Source: Achromobacter piechaudii NBRC 102461 (lineage in GTDB: Bacteria > Pseudomonadota > Gammaproteobacteria > Burkholderiales > Burkholderiaceae_B). Taken from it: a DNA stretch of 64,000 bases. How positions within the stretch are numbered: the stretch's first letter is position 1; each line of letters begins with the position of its first letter. The position numbers and the translations under genes were made by a program. Below, one piece after another: positions 8,005-16,821 of the stretch. Where the stretch lies: positions 186,001 to 250,000 of the forward strand of contig NZ_BCTK01000001.1 in the NCBI RefSeq assembly GCF_001571245.1, given 5' to 3'. Below the pieces are notes generated by a model that did no database searches, was not told the origin of the DNA, and saw nothing but the letters and a program-made list of their open reading frames with translations.

Positions 8005-9474
8005 TTAAGCGCCCAGGTCCACGCACAGGTACTTGATTTCGAGGTATTCCTCGATGCCGTACTTGGAGCCTTCGCGGCCCAGGCCCGATTGCTTGACGCC
8101 GCCGAACGGGCCGACTTCGTTGGAGATCAGGCCGGTGTTGATGCCGACGATGCCGTATTCCAGCGATTCGGACACGCGCCAGATGCGGGCGTAGTCGCGC
8201 GTGAAGAAGTACGCGGCCAGACCGAAGATGGTGTCGTTGGCCATGCGGATGACTTCTTCTTCCGATTCGAAGCGGAACAGCGGGGCGACCGGGCCGAAGG
8301 TTTCTTCGGTGGCGAAACGCATCGATTGCGTCACGTCGCGCACGACGGTCGGTTCGAAGAACGTGCCGCCCAGCGCATGCGGCTTGCCGCCGGCAATGAC
8401 CTTGGCGCCATGCGAGGTGGCGTCGGCAATGTGCTCCTGCACCTTCTCGATCGCGTTCTTGTCGATCAGCGGGCCCTGCGTCACGCCGTCTTCGAAGCCG
8501 TCGCCGACCTTCATGGCGTTGACCTTGGCGACCAGGCGCTTGGCGATTTCTTCGTAGACGCCGGCTTGCACGTAGATGCGGTTGGCGCACACGCAGGTCT
8601 GGCCGGCATTGCGGTACTTCGAGGCCAGGATGCCGTCAACGGCGCGGTCCAGGTCGGCGTCGTCGAACACGATGAACGGCGCGTTGCCGCCCAGTTCCAG
8701 CGACAGCTTCTTGATGGTGGGGGCGCATTGCTCCATCAGCGTGCGGCCCACTTCGGTCGAGCCGGTGAAGCTCAACTTGCGCACGACGTCGCTTTCGCAC
8801 AGCGCGGCGCCGATGTCGCGCGAGCTGCCGGTGATGACGTGGAACACGCCAGCCGGCACGCCGGCTTCTTCGGCCAGCACGGCCAGCGCCAGCGCGGTCA
8901 GCGGGGTCTGCTGGGCGGGCTTGACGACCATGGTGCAGCCTGCGGCCAGCGCCGGGCCGACCTTGCGGGTGATCATGGCGGCCGGGAAGTTCCACGGCGT
9001 GATGGCGGCGGTGACGCCGATGGGCTGCTTGAGCGCCAGCAGGCGTTGGCCGGCCTTCGGGCTTTGCAGCACGTCGCCGTCGATGCGCTTGGCTTCTTCG
9101 GCGAACCATTCCAGGAACGAGGCGGCGTAGGCGATTTCACCCGCGGCCTCGGTGACCGGCTTGCCTTGTTCCGACGTCATGATGGCGGCCAGGTCTTGCT
9201 GGTTCTGCATCATCAGCTGCGACCACTTCAGCAGGATCGCGGCGCGTTCCTTGCCCGTCTTGGCGCTCCAGGCGGGCAACGCGGCTTGCGCGCTGGCGAT
9301 GGCCTGTTCGGTTTCCTTGCGGCCCAGCTTGGGCACGGACACGATGGTCTTGCCGGTGGACGGGTTATCCACGGGGATCGAGGCGCCGTTGCCGGCGCCA
9401 ACCCACTTGCCGTCGATGTAGCAGGCGTCGCGCAGCAGTTCGGGGCGCGACAGGGGATGAGTCAAAGCGGTCAT
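8005..9474 (-). CDS. gabD: NADP-dependent succinate-semialdehyde dehydrogenase
   Basis: It oxidises succinate semialdehyde, the product of GABA transamination, to succinate for the TCA cycle. The protein has 489 residues. The catalytic Cys294 lies in AGQTCVCANR and the general base Glu in LELGGNAPF. The cofactor-binding TPWNFPAAM segment is also present. AAGGAGA sits eight bases before the ATG. It lies 123 bases downstream of gabT on the same strand, so the order is gabT then gabD, as in many gab loci. The divergent gabR regulator probably controls both. Confidence 0.95.
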   Translation of the reverse strand: MTALTHPLSRPELLRDACYIDGKWVGAGNGASIPVDNPSTGKTIVSVPKLGRKETEQAIASAQAALPAWSAKTGKERAAILLKWSQLMMQNQQDLAAIMTSEQGKPVTEAAGEIAYAASFLEWFAEEAKRIDGDVLQSPKAGQRLLALKQPIGVTAAITPWNFPAAMITRKVGPALAAGCTMVVKPAQQTPLTALALAVLAEEAGVPAGVFHVITGSSRDIGAALCESDVVRKLSFTGSTEVGRTLMEQCAPTIKKLSLELGGNAPFIVFDDADLDRAVDGILASKYRNAGQTCVCANRIYVQAGVYEEIAKRLVAKVNAMKVGDGFEDGVTQGPLIDKNAIEKVQEHIADATSHGAKVIAGGKPHALGGTFFEPTVVRDVTQSMRFATEETFGPVAPLFRFESEEEVIRMANDTIFGLAAYFFTRDYARIWRVSESLEYGIVGINTGLISNEVGPFGGVKQSGLGREGSKYGIEEYLEIKYLCVDLGA

Positions 9475-9520
9475 TATTGAAGTCTCCTTGAATGGATTCC
9501 AGCGGGGCCAGGAAGCGGCT

Positions 9521-9552
9521 GCGGGCGCGGCGGAAAGATCCGCGACGCCCGC
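9521..9552 (-). other. Hairpin between gabT and gabD
   Basis: GCGGGCG (9521-9527) pairs with CGCCCGC (9546-9552), and CGGA (9531-9534) pairs with TCCG (9539-9542), around an AAGA loop with a three-by-three internal mismatch. It lies inside the likely gabT-gabD transcript, and no U-run follows. It may adjust relative expression or mRNA stability. This is inference from base pairing only. Confidence 0.35.
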
Positions 9553-9597
9553 AAACTCCGTGCCCGTGGCCCTTGAACAGGGTTCAGGCCGTGAACC

Positions 9598-10860
9598 TTA
9601 CGCTGCCAGTGCGTCGGACAGAATCGCCAGCGCGCGATCGAATTGCGCGTCGGGGATGGTCAGCGGGTACAGGAAACGCAGCACGTTGCCATAGACGCCG
9701 CAGCTCAACAGGATAAGCCCTTGTTCCAGCGCGCGGGCCTGAACACGCTTGACCGCGTCGGCGTCCGGACGGCCATTGGCGTCGTTCAGTTCCAGCGCCA
9801 CCATCGAACCCAGGCCGCGCACGTCGGCGATGCCCGGCACCTTGGCGCGCAGGCCTTCCAGGTGGTTGCGCAGCTTCTCGCCCAGCACGTTGGCGCGATC
9901 GCACAGCTTTTCTTCAGCGATCACGTCCAGCACGGCATGGGCCGCGGCGACCGCCAGCGGGTTGCCGGCGTAGGTGCCGCCCAGGCCGCCAGCAGCCGGG
10001 CCGTCCATGACGTCGGCGCGGCCGACCACGCCCGAAATCGGGAAGCCGCCGCCCAGGCTCTTGGCCATGGTGATGAGGTCGGCCTGCACCGAATGGTGTT
10101 CCATGGCGTAGAGCTTGCCGGTGCGGCCAAAGCCCGTCTGCACTTCGTCGGCGATCAACAGGATGCCGTGCTCGTCGCAGATCTTGCGCAGCGCGCTCAT
10201 CAGTTCGGGCGGGGTGATGTTGAAGCCGCCTTCGCCTTGCACCGGTTCGATGATGATCGCGGCGACGCGCTTGGGATCGATGTCGCACTTGAACAGCAGA
10301 TCAATCGCCTTGAGCGAATCGGCGATGCTGATCGACTGCGTGGCGTTGGGGAACGGCACGTGATAGATGTCGCCCGGCATCGGGCCGAAGGACAGCTTGT
10401 ACGGGGCGACCTTGCCGGTCAGCGCCATGCCCAGCATGGTGCGGCCGTGGAACGAACCCGAGAAGGCGATGACGCCCGAACGGCCGGTGGCCGAGCGCGC
10501 GATCTTGATTGCGTTTTCAACGGCTTCGACGCCGGTGGTGAAGAAGGCGGTCTTCTTCAGGCCGTCGATGGGGGCCAGGCGGTTGATGCGTTCGGCCAGC
10601 GAAATATAGCTTTCGTAGGGAACGATCTGGTAGGCCGTGTGCGTGAAGTTGTCGAGCTGGGCGGCGACGGCGGCCTTGACCTTGGGGTGCAGGTGGCCGG
10701 TATTGAGCACTGCAATACCGCCCGCGAAATCGATGTATTCCTTGCCGTTGGCGTCCCACAGCGTGGCGTTCTCGGCGCGCACTGCATAGAAGTCGCACAT
10801 GACGCCAACGCCGCGCGGCGTGGCCAGGGAACGGCGGGTATTCAGGTCTTGATTCTTCAT
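9598..10860 (-). CDS. gabT: 4-aminobutyrate--2-oxoglutarate transaminase
   Basis: It transfers the amino group of GABA to 2-oxoglutarate, giving succinate semialdehyde and glutamate. It is a class III PLP aminotransferase of 420 residues. The cofactor lysine is Lys267 in MAKSLGGGF, matching the position in E. coli GabT. Other marks are ADEVQTGFGRTG and the N-terminal RGVGVMCDFYAVRAEN segment. GAGG lies just upstream of the ATG. It is divergent from gabR with a 96-base control region between them, and gabD follows it. Confidence 0.95.
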   Translation of the reverse strand: MKNQDLNTRRSLATPRGVGVMCDFYAVRAENATLWDANGKEYIDFAGGIAVLNTGHLHPKVKAAVAAQLDNFTHTAYQIVPYESYISLAERINRLAPIDGLKKTAFFTTGVEAVENAIKIARSATGRSGVIAFSGSFHGRTMLGMALTGKVAPYKLSFGPMPGDIYHVPFPNATQSISIADSLKAIDLLFKCDIDPKRVAAIIIEPVQGEGGFNITPPELMSALRKICDEHGILLIADEVQTGFGRTGKLYAMEHHSVQADLITMAKSLGGGFPISGVVGRADVMDGPAAGGLGGTYAGNPLAVAAAHAVLDVIAEEKLCDRANVLGEKLRNHLEGLRAKVPGIADVRGLGSMVALELNDANGRPDADAVKRVQARALEQGLILLSCGVYGNVLRFLYPLTIPDAQFDRALAILSDALAA

Positions 10861-10922
10861 CTCAGCCTCGATGAACAGGGTGGGCGGGAAAAACCTTATT
10901 TAATGCTACGATGGCCCCATTT

Positions 10923-10955
10923 GTGGGAACCACTTTGATAAAACAGGTAGAACCA
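10923..10955. promoter_or_regulatory. Putative GabR operator between gabT and gabR
   Basis: GAACCA occurs twice as a direct repeat (10927-10932 and 10950-10955), 23 bases apart, about two helical turns. The first copy is inside an inverted repeat, GTGG (10923-10926) and CCAC (10930-10933). MocR/GabR proteins are known to bind direct repeats spaced by helical turns in the gene they share with their target. The assignment here is inferred from position and spacing. Confidence 0.45.
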
Positions 10956-10956
10956 A

Positions 10957-12450
10957 TTGCGGTCCATTGTAGGTGACTTGCTGCTGCTGCGTCTGGCCGA
11001 CGGATCCAGCGAGCCCATGAACAAGCGGCTGTATCGCGGAATCCGCGAAGCGATCCTGGATGGCGCCATCGCCGCCGACTCGCGTTTGCCCGCCACGCGC
11101 GACCTGGCCACCGAGCTGGGCATTGCCCGCAACACCGTGGTTCACGTCTATAGCCAGCTGCTCGCCGAAGGCTATACACGCAGCCGGCAAGGCAATGGCA
11201 CCTTCGTCAACGCCTCGGTTCCCGACTCTTATCTGGCCAGCGGCCGACGCCTGCGCCAGCCCGCGCCGGCCCAGCCCGGCGCAGCCCTGTCGGCGCGCGG
11301 CGCGGCCATCGTGGACGGCGTATCGGCTTCGCCCTATCAATGGGGCGCGTTCATGCCCGGCGTGCCCGACCTGACCGAATTCCCCCATAAGAAATTTGGC
11401 CGCATCGTCAGCAACCTGTGGCGCAATCCGTCGCCCGACCTGCTGACCTATGCCTACGGCGGCGGCCTGCCGGCGCTGCGCGAAGCGCTCGCCCAACATC
11501 TGGCGTTGACCCGTTCCATCGATTGCGACCCCGACCAGATCATCATCACCGAAGGTTCGCACCAGGCCATCGACCTGACCACGCGCATCCTGGGCGAAGC
11601 TGGCGAAACCGCCTGGGTCGAAGACCCCGGCTACTGGGGCGCGCGCACCATCCTGCAAGCCAATGGCCTGCACACGGTGCACCTGCCGGTGGACGAAGAG
11701 GGCATGCGGCTGCCCGAACCGGGCGGCACGCCGCCGCGCTTCATCTTCGTCACGCCCTCGCACCAATATCCGCTGGGGCCGGTGATGTCGCTGGCGCGGC
11801 GGCGCCAGTTGCTGGCCGTGGCGCGGCAAAGCGGCAGCTGGATCATCGAAGACGATTACGACAGCGAATTCCGTTTCTCGGGCCGCCCCATCGCTTCCCT
11901 GCTGGGCCTGGAGCCCGACGCGCCCGTCATCTATATGGGCACCTTCAGCAAGACCCTGTATCCCGGACTGCGCGTGGGCTACCTGGTGCTGCCCAAGCCG
12001 CTGACCGCCGCTTTTCAGGCAGCGCACGCGGAGCTTTATCGCGAAGGCCACCTGATGACGCACGCGGCGCTGGCCACGTTCATTTCAGAAGGGCATTACG
12101 CCGCGCACATCCGTCGCATGCGTATGCTGTACGGACGCCGCCGCGCGATGCTGGTCAACCTGATCGAACGCCGGCTGGGCCCGGAATGGCTGCACCGCGA
12201 TGCCAGCATGGCGGGGCTGCATCTGGTGCTGACCTTGCCGCTGAACATGGACGACCTGCGCGTCGTGGACGTGGCGCGCAGCAAGGGCGTGCTGACCCGT
12301 GCGTTGTCGCGCTACTACGTCAATGCCGAAGGGCGGCGGCCGGGGCTGCTGCTGGGATACGCCTGCGTGCCCGAACACGATATCGCGCGCAAATTCGAGG
12401 TGCTGCTGGAAAGCCTGGCCGAAGTGGCGCGCAAGCCCGCCGCGGCTTGA
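10957..12450 (+). CDS. gabR: GabR-like MocR/PdxR transcription regulator (GntR HTH fused to aminotransferase fold)
   Basis: MocR-type regulators sense PLP and GABA and in known cases activate gabTD while repressing themselves. The 497-residue protein has an N-terminal winged helix (about residues 20-90, with SRLPATRDLATELGIARNT) and an aminotransferase-like C-terminal domain. The PLP lysine is near residue 332 in FSKTLYPG. It is divergent from gabT. The start is taken as the TTG at 10957, the first possible start after an in-frame stop at 10948, with AGG about nine bases before. A TTG start suggests low expression. The gene ends ten bases before a triple 15-base repeat. Confidence 0.88.
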   Translation: MRSIVGDLLLLRLADGSSEPMNKRLYRGIREAILDGAIAADSRLPATRDLATELGIARNTVVHVYSQLLAEGYTRSRQGNGTFVNASVPDSYLASGRRLRQPAPAQPGAALSARGAAIVDGVSASPYQWGAFMPGVPDLTEFPHKKFGRIVSNLWRNPSPDLLTYAYGGGLPALREALAQHLALTRSIDCDPDQIIITEGSHQAIDLTTRILGEAGETAWVEDPGYWGARTILQANGLHTVHLPVDEEGMRLPEPGGTPPRFIFVTPSHQYPLGPVMSLARRRQLLAVARQSGSWIIEDDYDSEFRFSGRPIASLLGLEPDAPVIYMGTFSKTLYPGLRVGYLVLPKPLTAAFQAAHAELYREGHLMTHAALATFISEGHYAAHIRRMRMLYGRRRAMLVNLIERRLGPEWLHRDASMAGLHLVLTLPLNMDDLRVVDVARSKGVLTRALSRYYVNAEGRRPGLLLGYACVPEHDIARKFEVLLESLAEVARKPAAA

Positions 12451-12460
12451 TGCCGGCAAT

Positions 12461-12505
12461 TAAAAGGGCAGCAGCTAAAAGGGCAGCAGCTAAAAGGGCA
12501 GCAGC
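12461..12505. repeat. Three perfect tandem copies of a 15-base unit over the 3' end of the DUF72 gene
   Basis: TAAAAGGGCAGCAGC occurs at 12461-12475, 12476-12490 and 12491-12505. On the minus strand each copy reads Leu-Leu-Pro-Phe-stop in the frame of the DUF72 protein, so the C-terminal codons and stop are present three times in frame. Only the first copy met by the ribosome is translated. Replication slippage is the likely origin. Confidence 0.9.
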
Positions 12506-13386
12506 GCCGTGGCGAACGCGGCGGCGTTGCGCATACCCTGGTCTTCGAAATTGGTGTTGAACACGGCATGGGCCTGCGCGCTTTGCCCGGCCAGCCGCGT
12601 AAACCGTTCAACCAATTCGGCCAGTTCCTGTTCGGAGTATTCATATTGGAAGCGCCCGGACGAGGCGCTGCCCGATGCATTCCACGTGGCCGCATTGCGG
12701 CCGTGCAGGCGCAGCAGCGTCAGGTCGGGATGCGTGCTTTCCCAGATGGCGGGCACCGTGTTCTCGAAGCCCTGCGGCGCGTCGACCACCGTATGCACCA
12801 CGCCAAGATCGCGTTCGAAGGCCAGTGTGTCGGCGATGGCGGCGGGGCTGTCGAACCAGCTGCGATGGCGAAATTCCACGGATATCAAATGCTCTTGCAT
12901 GCGCTGCGCGCAGTCGGCGACATGGGCGCGCCCGCGCGCATCGCGCCGGATCCAGGGCGGAAACTGGAAATGCACCGCGCCCAGCTTGCCCGGCATGCGC
13001 AGCGGCTCCAGGGCCAGTTGATAGCGGCGCCAGAGTTCGTCGCGCAGGTCCTCGGGCATCTGGCGGTGATAGATGACGGGATCGGGCCAATCTTCGAGTT
13101 CGCGCGCAATGTCCTGGGGCAGCGCTGCCAGCGGCGTCTGGTGGCCCGTGAACAGGCGAAAGGCCTTGATGTTGAAGACGAAGTCATCGGGCGTGCGCTG
13201 CGCCCAGGCATAGGCGTTGGTGGCCGAGGGCAGGGCGTAGTAGCTGGAATCGACTTCCGCCAGCGAAAAACGCGAAGCATAAAAGCGCAGCCGCGCTTCG
13301 GCGCTGCGCGCATCGGGCGGGTAAAAACGCCCGCAGGCAAGCAGGGTGGGATCGGTCCAGGAGGCGGTGCCGGTCAGGATACGCAT
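12490..13386 (-). CDS. DUF72 family protein (YecE-like)
   Basis: DUF72 proteins have a TIM-barrel fold and no proven biochemical role. The 298-residue product starts MRILTGTASWTDP and contains the family hallmarks VDSSYYALPS, FNIKAFRLFTGHQ, FQFPPW and VEFRHRSW. The ATG at 13386 gives the family's usual N-terminus, and longer in-frame starts add an unlikely tail. It is divergent from the helicase gene with 92 bases between. The stop falls in a triple tandem repeat, described separately. Confidence 0.88.
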   Translation of the reverse strand: MRILTGTASWTDPTLLACGRFYPPDARSAEARLRFYASRFSLAEVDSSYYALPSATNAYAWAQRTPDDFVFNIKAFRLFTGHQTPLAALPQDIARELEDWPDPVIYHRQMPEDLRDELWRRYQLALEPLRMPGKLGAVHFQFPPWIRRDARGRAHVADCAQRMQEHLISVEFRHRSWFDSPAAIADTLAFERDLGVVHTVVDAPQGFENTVPAIWESTHPDLTLLRLHGRNAATWNASGSASSGRFQYEYSEQELAELVERFTRLAGQSAQAHAVFNTNFEDQGMRNAAAFATALLPF

Positions 13387-13478
13387 GGCGACAAGACAAG
13401 ATTGGGGCGCGCGGGGCGGGGCGGCTACGCTGCTATGATAGCTGGATAAATAGCCAGTCATTTGGCGTACTTGCCGTC

Positions 13479-15578
13479 ATGCCCGACCACGAATCCACCC
13501 CCAACACCCGCCCCGATCCCCTAGCCGATCTGAACCCCGCCCAGCGCGAAGCCGCCGAATTCGGCGTGGGCGCGACGGCGGGCGACGACGGCCCCTTGCT
13601 GGTGATAGCCGGGGCCGGCTCGGGCAAGACCAATACGCTGGCGCATCGGGTGGCGCACCTGATCCTCAATGGCGCCGACCCCCAACGCATGCTGCTGCTG
13701 ACGTTCTCGCGCCGCGCGGCCCAGGAAATGGATCGACGCGTGGGCAGCGTGCTGCAACGGGTCATGAACCTGCGCGGCTCGCAGCAAGCGCCGTCGCTAC
13801 CCTGGGCGGGCACCTTCCACGCCATCGGCGCGCGGCTGCTGCGCGATTGCGCCTTGCGCATCGGGCTGTCTGAAGCCTTCACCATCCACGACCGGGGCGA
13901 CGCCGAAGACCTGATGGGCATGGTCCGGCACGAGCAGGGTCTGTCATCGACCAAGTCGCGTTTTCCGCTGAAAGGCACCTGCCTGGCGATCTACTCGCGC
14001 GTCATCAATAGCCAGAGCCCGGTGGCCGACGTGCTCAAAACGTCATTCCCCTGGTGCGCGCAATGGGAAGACGAACTGAAAACGCTGTTTCGGGGCTATG
14101 TGGCCGCCAAGCAGGACCAGCAGGTGCTCGATTACGACGATCTGCTGCTGTATTGGTCTGAGATGATGACCGACACCGGCATCGCGGCCGATGTCGGCGC
14201 GCGCTTCGACCACGTGCTGGTCGACGAATATCAGGACACGAACCGCTTGCAGTCCGCCATCCTGCTGGCCATGAAGCCAGACGGCCGTGGCCTGACCGTG
14301 GTGGGCGACGACGCGCAATCCATCTATTCCTTCCGCGCCGCCACCGTGCGCAACATCCTGGACTTTCCCGCGCAGTTTCCCAAGCCCGCCCGCGTCATCA
14401 CGCTGGACCGCAACTACCGCTCGACCCAGCCCATCCTGACCGCGTCCAACGCGGTGATCGGCCTGGCGACCGAGCGCTTCGCCAAAGACCTCTGGACCGA
14501 CCGCGCCTCGTCGCAACTGCCCGAACTGGTCACGGTCAGCGATGAAGCAGGGCAGGCGCGCTGGGTCGCCGATCAGGTGTTGGCGCAGCGCGAAGGCGGC
14601 GCCACGTTGAAGTCGCAGGCCGCGCTGTTCCGCACGTCCAGCCATAGCGCCGCGCTGGAACTTGAGCTGACCCGGCGCAATATTCCCTTCGTGAAATTCG
14701 GCGGCCTGCGCTTCCTGGAAGCCGCGCACGTCAAGGACCTGCTGTCCTTGCTGCGCTGGGCCGAGAACCCGCGCGGCCGCATGGCGGGCTTTCGGGTGGC
14801 GCAGCTGATGCCGGGCATCGGTCCGGCCACGGCCGGCAAGCTGATGGACGCCATGGCCGCCAGCCCCGAGCCCTTGCGCGCGCTGCGCGAATTCAAGCCG
14901 GGCGCGGCGGCGCAGCAGGAATGGGGCGCGTTCGCCGACACCTACGCAGCGCTGTGCGACCCGAGCCTGCGCTGGCCCGCCGACGTGGACCTGGCGCTGC
15001 GCTGGTACGCGGCCCAGCTCGAACGCCTGTACGACGACGCGCGGGTGCGCAAGACGGATCTGGATCAACTGGTGCGGCTGGCGGCCGGCTACCCCACGCG
15101 CGAGCGCTTCCTGACCGAACTGACGCTGGACCCGCCCGACGCCACCAGCGACGAATCCGGCGCGCCCTCGCGCGACGAAGACTACATGATCCTGTCCACC
15201 ATCCACTCGGCCAAGGGCCAGGAATGGAAGGCTGTCTACGTGCTGAATGTGGTCGATGGCTGCATCCCCTCCGACATGAGCACCGGCACCGCCGAAGAGA
15301 TCGAAGAAGAACGGCGGCTGCTGTATGTGGCCATGACGCGCGCCAAGGAACGGCTGCAACTGATCGTGCCGCAGCGCTTCTACGTGCACCAGCAGACCGG
15401 CATGGGCGACCGCCACGTCTACGGCTCGCGCACGCGCTACATCACCAACGCGATGCTGCCGCTGTTCGAGCACCTGCCGCGTCCGCCAGCGCTTGCCGAT
15501 CTGCCCGTGGGCGGCCAGCCCAAAGAGCCGCAAGCGCCCGCCATCGACGTCACGCGGCGGGTGCGCAACCTGTTCTGA
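13479..15578 (+). CDS. UvrD/Rep-family ATP-dependent DNA helicase
   Basis: This is a superfamily 1A 3'-5' helicase of 699 residues with every motif visible: I (AGAGSGKT), Ia (TFSRRAAQEM), II (VDEYQDTN), III (GDDAQSIYSFRAA), IV (LDRNYRS), V (STIHSAKGQEW) and VI (LLYVAMTRAK). It lacks additional nuclease domains. Size and motif pattern are close to Rep/UvrD, but it is a separate clade from both, so a role in repair or in clearing replication blocks is likely but not specific. It starts 17 bases or so after a purine-poor leader and no strong ribosome site is seen. Confidence 0.9.
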   Translation: MPDHESTPNTRPDPLADLNPAQREAAEFGVGATAGDDGPLLVIAGAGSGKTNTLAHRVAHLILNGADPQRMLLLTFSRRAAQEMDRRVGSVLQRVMNLRGSQQAPSLPWAGTFHAIGARLLRDCALRIGLSEAFTIHDRGDAEDLMGMVRHEQGLSSTKSRFPLKGTCLAIYSRVINSQSPVADVLKTSFPWCAQWEDELKTLFRGYVAAKQDQQVLDYDDLLLYWSEMMTDTGIAADVGARFDHVLVDEYQDTNRLQSAILLAMKPDGRGLTVVGDDAQSIYSFRAATVRNILDFPAQFPKPARVITLDRNYRSTQPILTASNAVIGLATERFAKDLWTDRASSQLPELVTVSDEAGQARWVADQVLAQREGGATLKSQAALFRTSSHSAALELELTRRNIPFVKFGGLRFLEAAHVKDLLSLLRWAENPRGRMAGFRVAQLMPGIGPATAGKLMDAMAASPEPLRALREFKPGAAAQQEWGAFADTYAALCDPSLRWPADVDLALRWYAAQLERLYDDARVRKTDLDQLVRLAAGYPTRERFLTELTLDPPDATSDESGAPSRDEDYMILSTIHSAKGQEWKAVYVLNVVDGCIPSDMSTGTAEEIEEERRLLYVAMTRAKERLQLIVPQRFYVHQQTGMGDRHVYGSRTRYITNAMLPLFEHLPRPPALADLPVGGQPKEPQAPAIDVTRRVRNLF

Positions 15579-15645
15579 GCGGCTGGGCTATCATCGGCGA
15601 ATGCCATAAGTTGTTCGGTAGGGATCGCATTGCCAAAGGGTGTTC

Positions 15646-16674
15646 ATGTCCACTGAAGAGAATTTCGCCGACGTCCACAAAGGCGAGGTCGTGGCGTCGA
15701 TTGCCTACGTGAACGGCCGTCGCGACCGCGAAGTACCTATCGATGAAGTCGGTCAGCACATCGGCCGATACAGCAGCCAGGCCCAGGGTCAGCCGCCCGG
15801 CATGTTGTGGATCGGCCTGCGCAATCCCACCCCCGAATTGCTGGCGCGCGTCACGGGCGAGCTTGGCGCCTGCGGCAAGAACCAGGAAGAAATGCTTGAA
15901 CCGCATCGGCGGCCCAAGATCATCGACTACGGCAACATGGTCCTGATCGTGACCATCACGGTCGAGGTCGAGGCCGAACGGCCCGTCTTCGGCGAAACCC
16001 AGCTGCTGATCGGCGACGGCTTTCTGGTCACCGTGCGGCGCGGCGCGACCGCGGCGCACAGCCCCTTGCGCGAACGGCTGGAAGCCTCGCCCGACCTGCT
16101 CAAGCGGGGCAGCGACTACGTCGCCTCGGAAGTGCTGGACTGGCTGGTCGACCGCTATGTCGCGGCGGCCGGCAAGATCGAAACCGTGGTCGAGGGCGCC
16201 GAACAGAAACTGCTGATCCGTGGCGCCAAGGATGCCGACATCCGCAGGCTGTATCGCCAGCGCCGCGACCTGCTGCGCATACACACCGTGGTCTCGCCGA
16301 TGGCTGAGATATGCCGACGGCTGGCGCGCGTTGAAATGTCGGCGGTGGACGAACACGCTCGACCGTATTTTGGCGAGGTCGCTGACCGCGTGCTGCGCGT
16401 GGACGAGCTCTTCAACGCCTTGCGGGAATCGCTGGCGTTTGCCTTTGAAGCCAGCCTGATGATCGGCCAGGCCGCGCAGAACGACACGACGCGCAAGCTG
16501 GCGTCCTGGGCCGCCATCCTGGCGGTGCCCACGGCCATCGCCGGCATCTATGGCATGAACTTCGAATTCATGCCGGAGCTGAAATCGCCCTGGGGCTATC
16601 CCATCACGCTGGGTGTCATCGCCTCGATCTGTTCGGTCCTGTACTGGCGCTTCCGCAAGTCCGGCTGGCTGTAG
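15646..16674 (+). CDS. CorA-like metal ion transporter (zinc/magnesium, ZntB-type)
   Basis: This is a pentameric inner-membrane channel of the CorA family with 342 residues. It has a large cytoplasmic N-terminal domain, a long helix (about 180-270), and two C-terminal membrane helices. The first ends with the selectivity motif GMNFEFMPE. The very short cytoplasmic tail RKSGWL is duplicated immediately downstream. AAAGGG lies five bases before the ATG at 15646, and GTG at 15640 is an alternative. Mg versus Zn or Ni transport cannot be settled from sequence. Confidence 0.88.
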   Translation: MSTEENFADVHKGEVVASIAYVNGRRDREVPIDEVGQHIGRYSSQAQGQPPGMLWIGLRNPTPELLARVTGELGACGKNQEEMLEPHRRPKIIDYGNMVLIVTITVEVEAERPVFGETQLLIGDGFLVTVRRGATAAHSPLRERLEASPDLLKRGSDYVASEVLDWLVDRYVAAAGKIETVVEGAEQKLLIRGAKDADIRRLYRQRRDLLRIHTVVSPMAEICRRLARVEMSAVDEHARPYFGEVADRVLRVDELFNALRESLAFAFEASLMIGQAAQNDTTRKLASWAAILAVPTAIAGIYGMNFEFMPELKSPWGYPITLGVIASICSVLYWRFRKSGWL

Positions 16675-16701
16675 GAAGGGGGCGCGCAAGTCCGGCTGGC
16701 T
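16654..16701 (+). repeat. Direct repeat of the corA 3' end
   Basis: CGCAAGTCCGGCTGGCT occurs at 16654-16670, inside the last codons of the CorA-like gene, and again at 16685-16701, 14 bases later in the gap. Each copy is followed at once by a stop-type triplet (TAG and TAA). The remainder of the gap to 16821 holds no gene. A short local duplication is the simplest explanation. Confidence 0.85.
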
Positions 16702-16821
16702 ATAAGGCCGACCCCGCGCCGGCTCCGCGCCGGGCTCGGGCGTGACCTTTTCCGCACGCTCCCTGTAAAAAAGCAGGTCGCCTGTGGCACACTTGCCGCG
16801 TTTCTCATCTGGAGCCGGCCG

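Noticed and set aside
7924..9480. Long open frames antisense to gabD, and similar frames over pgi, acnA and acnB
   Set aside because: They are shadows caused by high GC. They mirror well-recognised enzymes, have no ribosome sites and lack recognisable domains.
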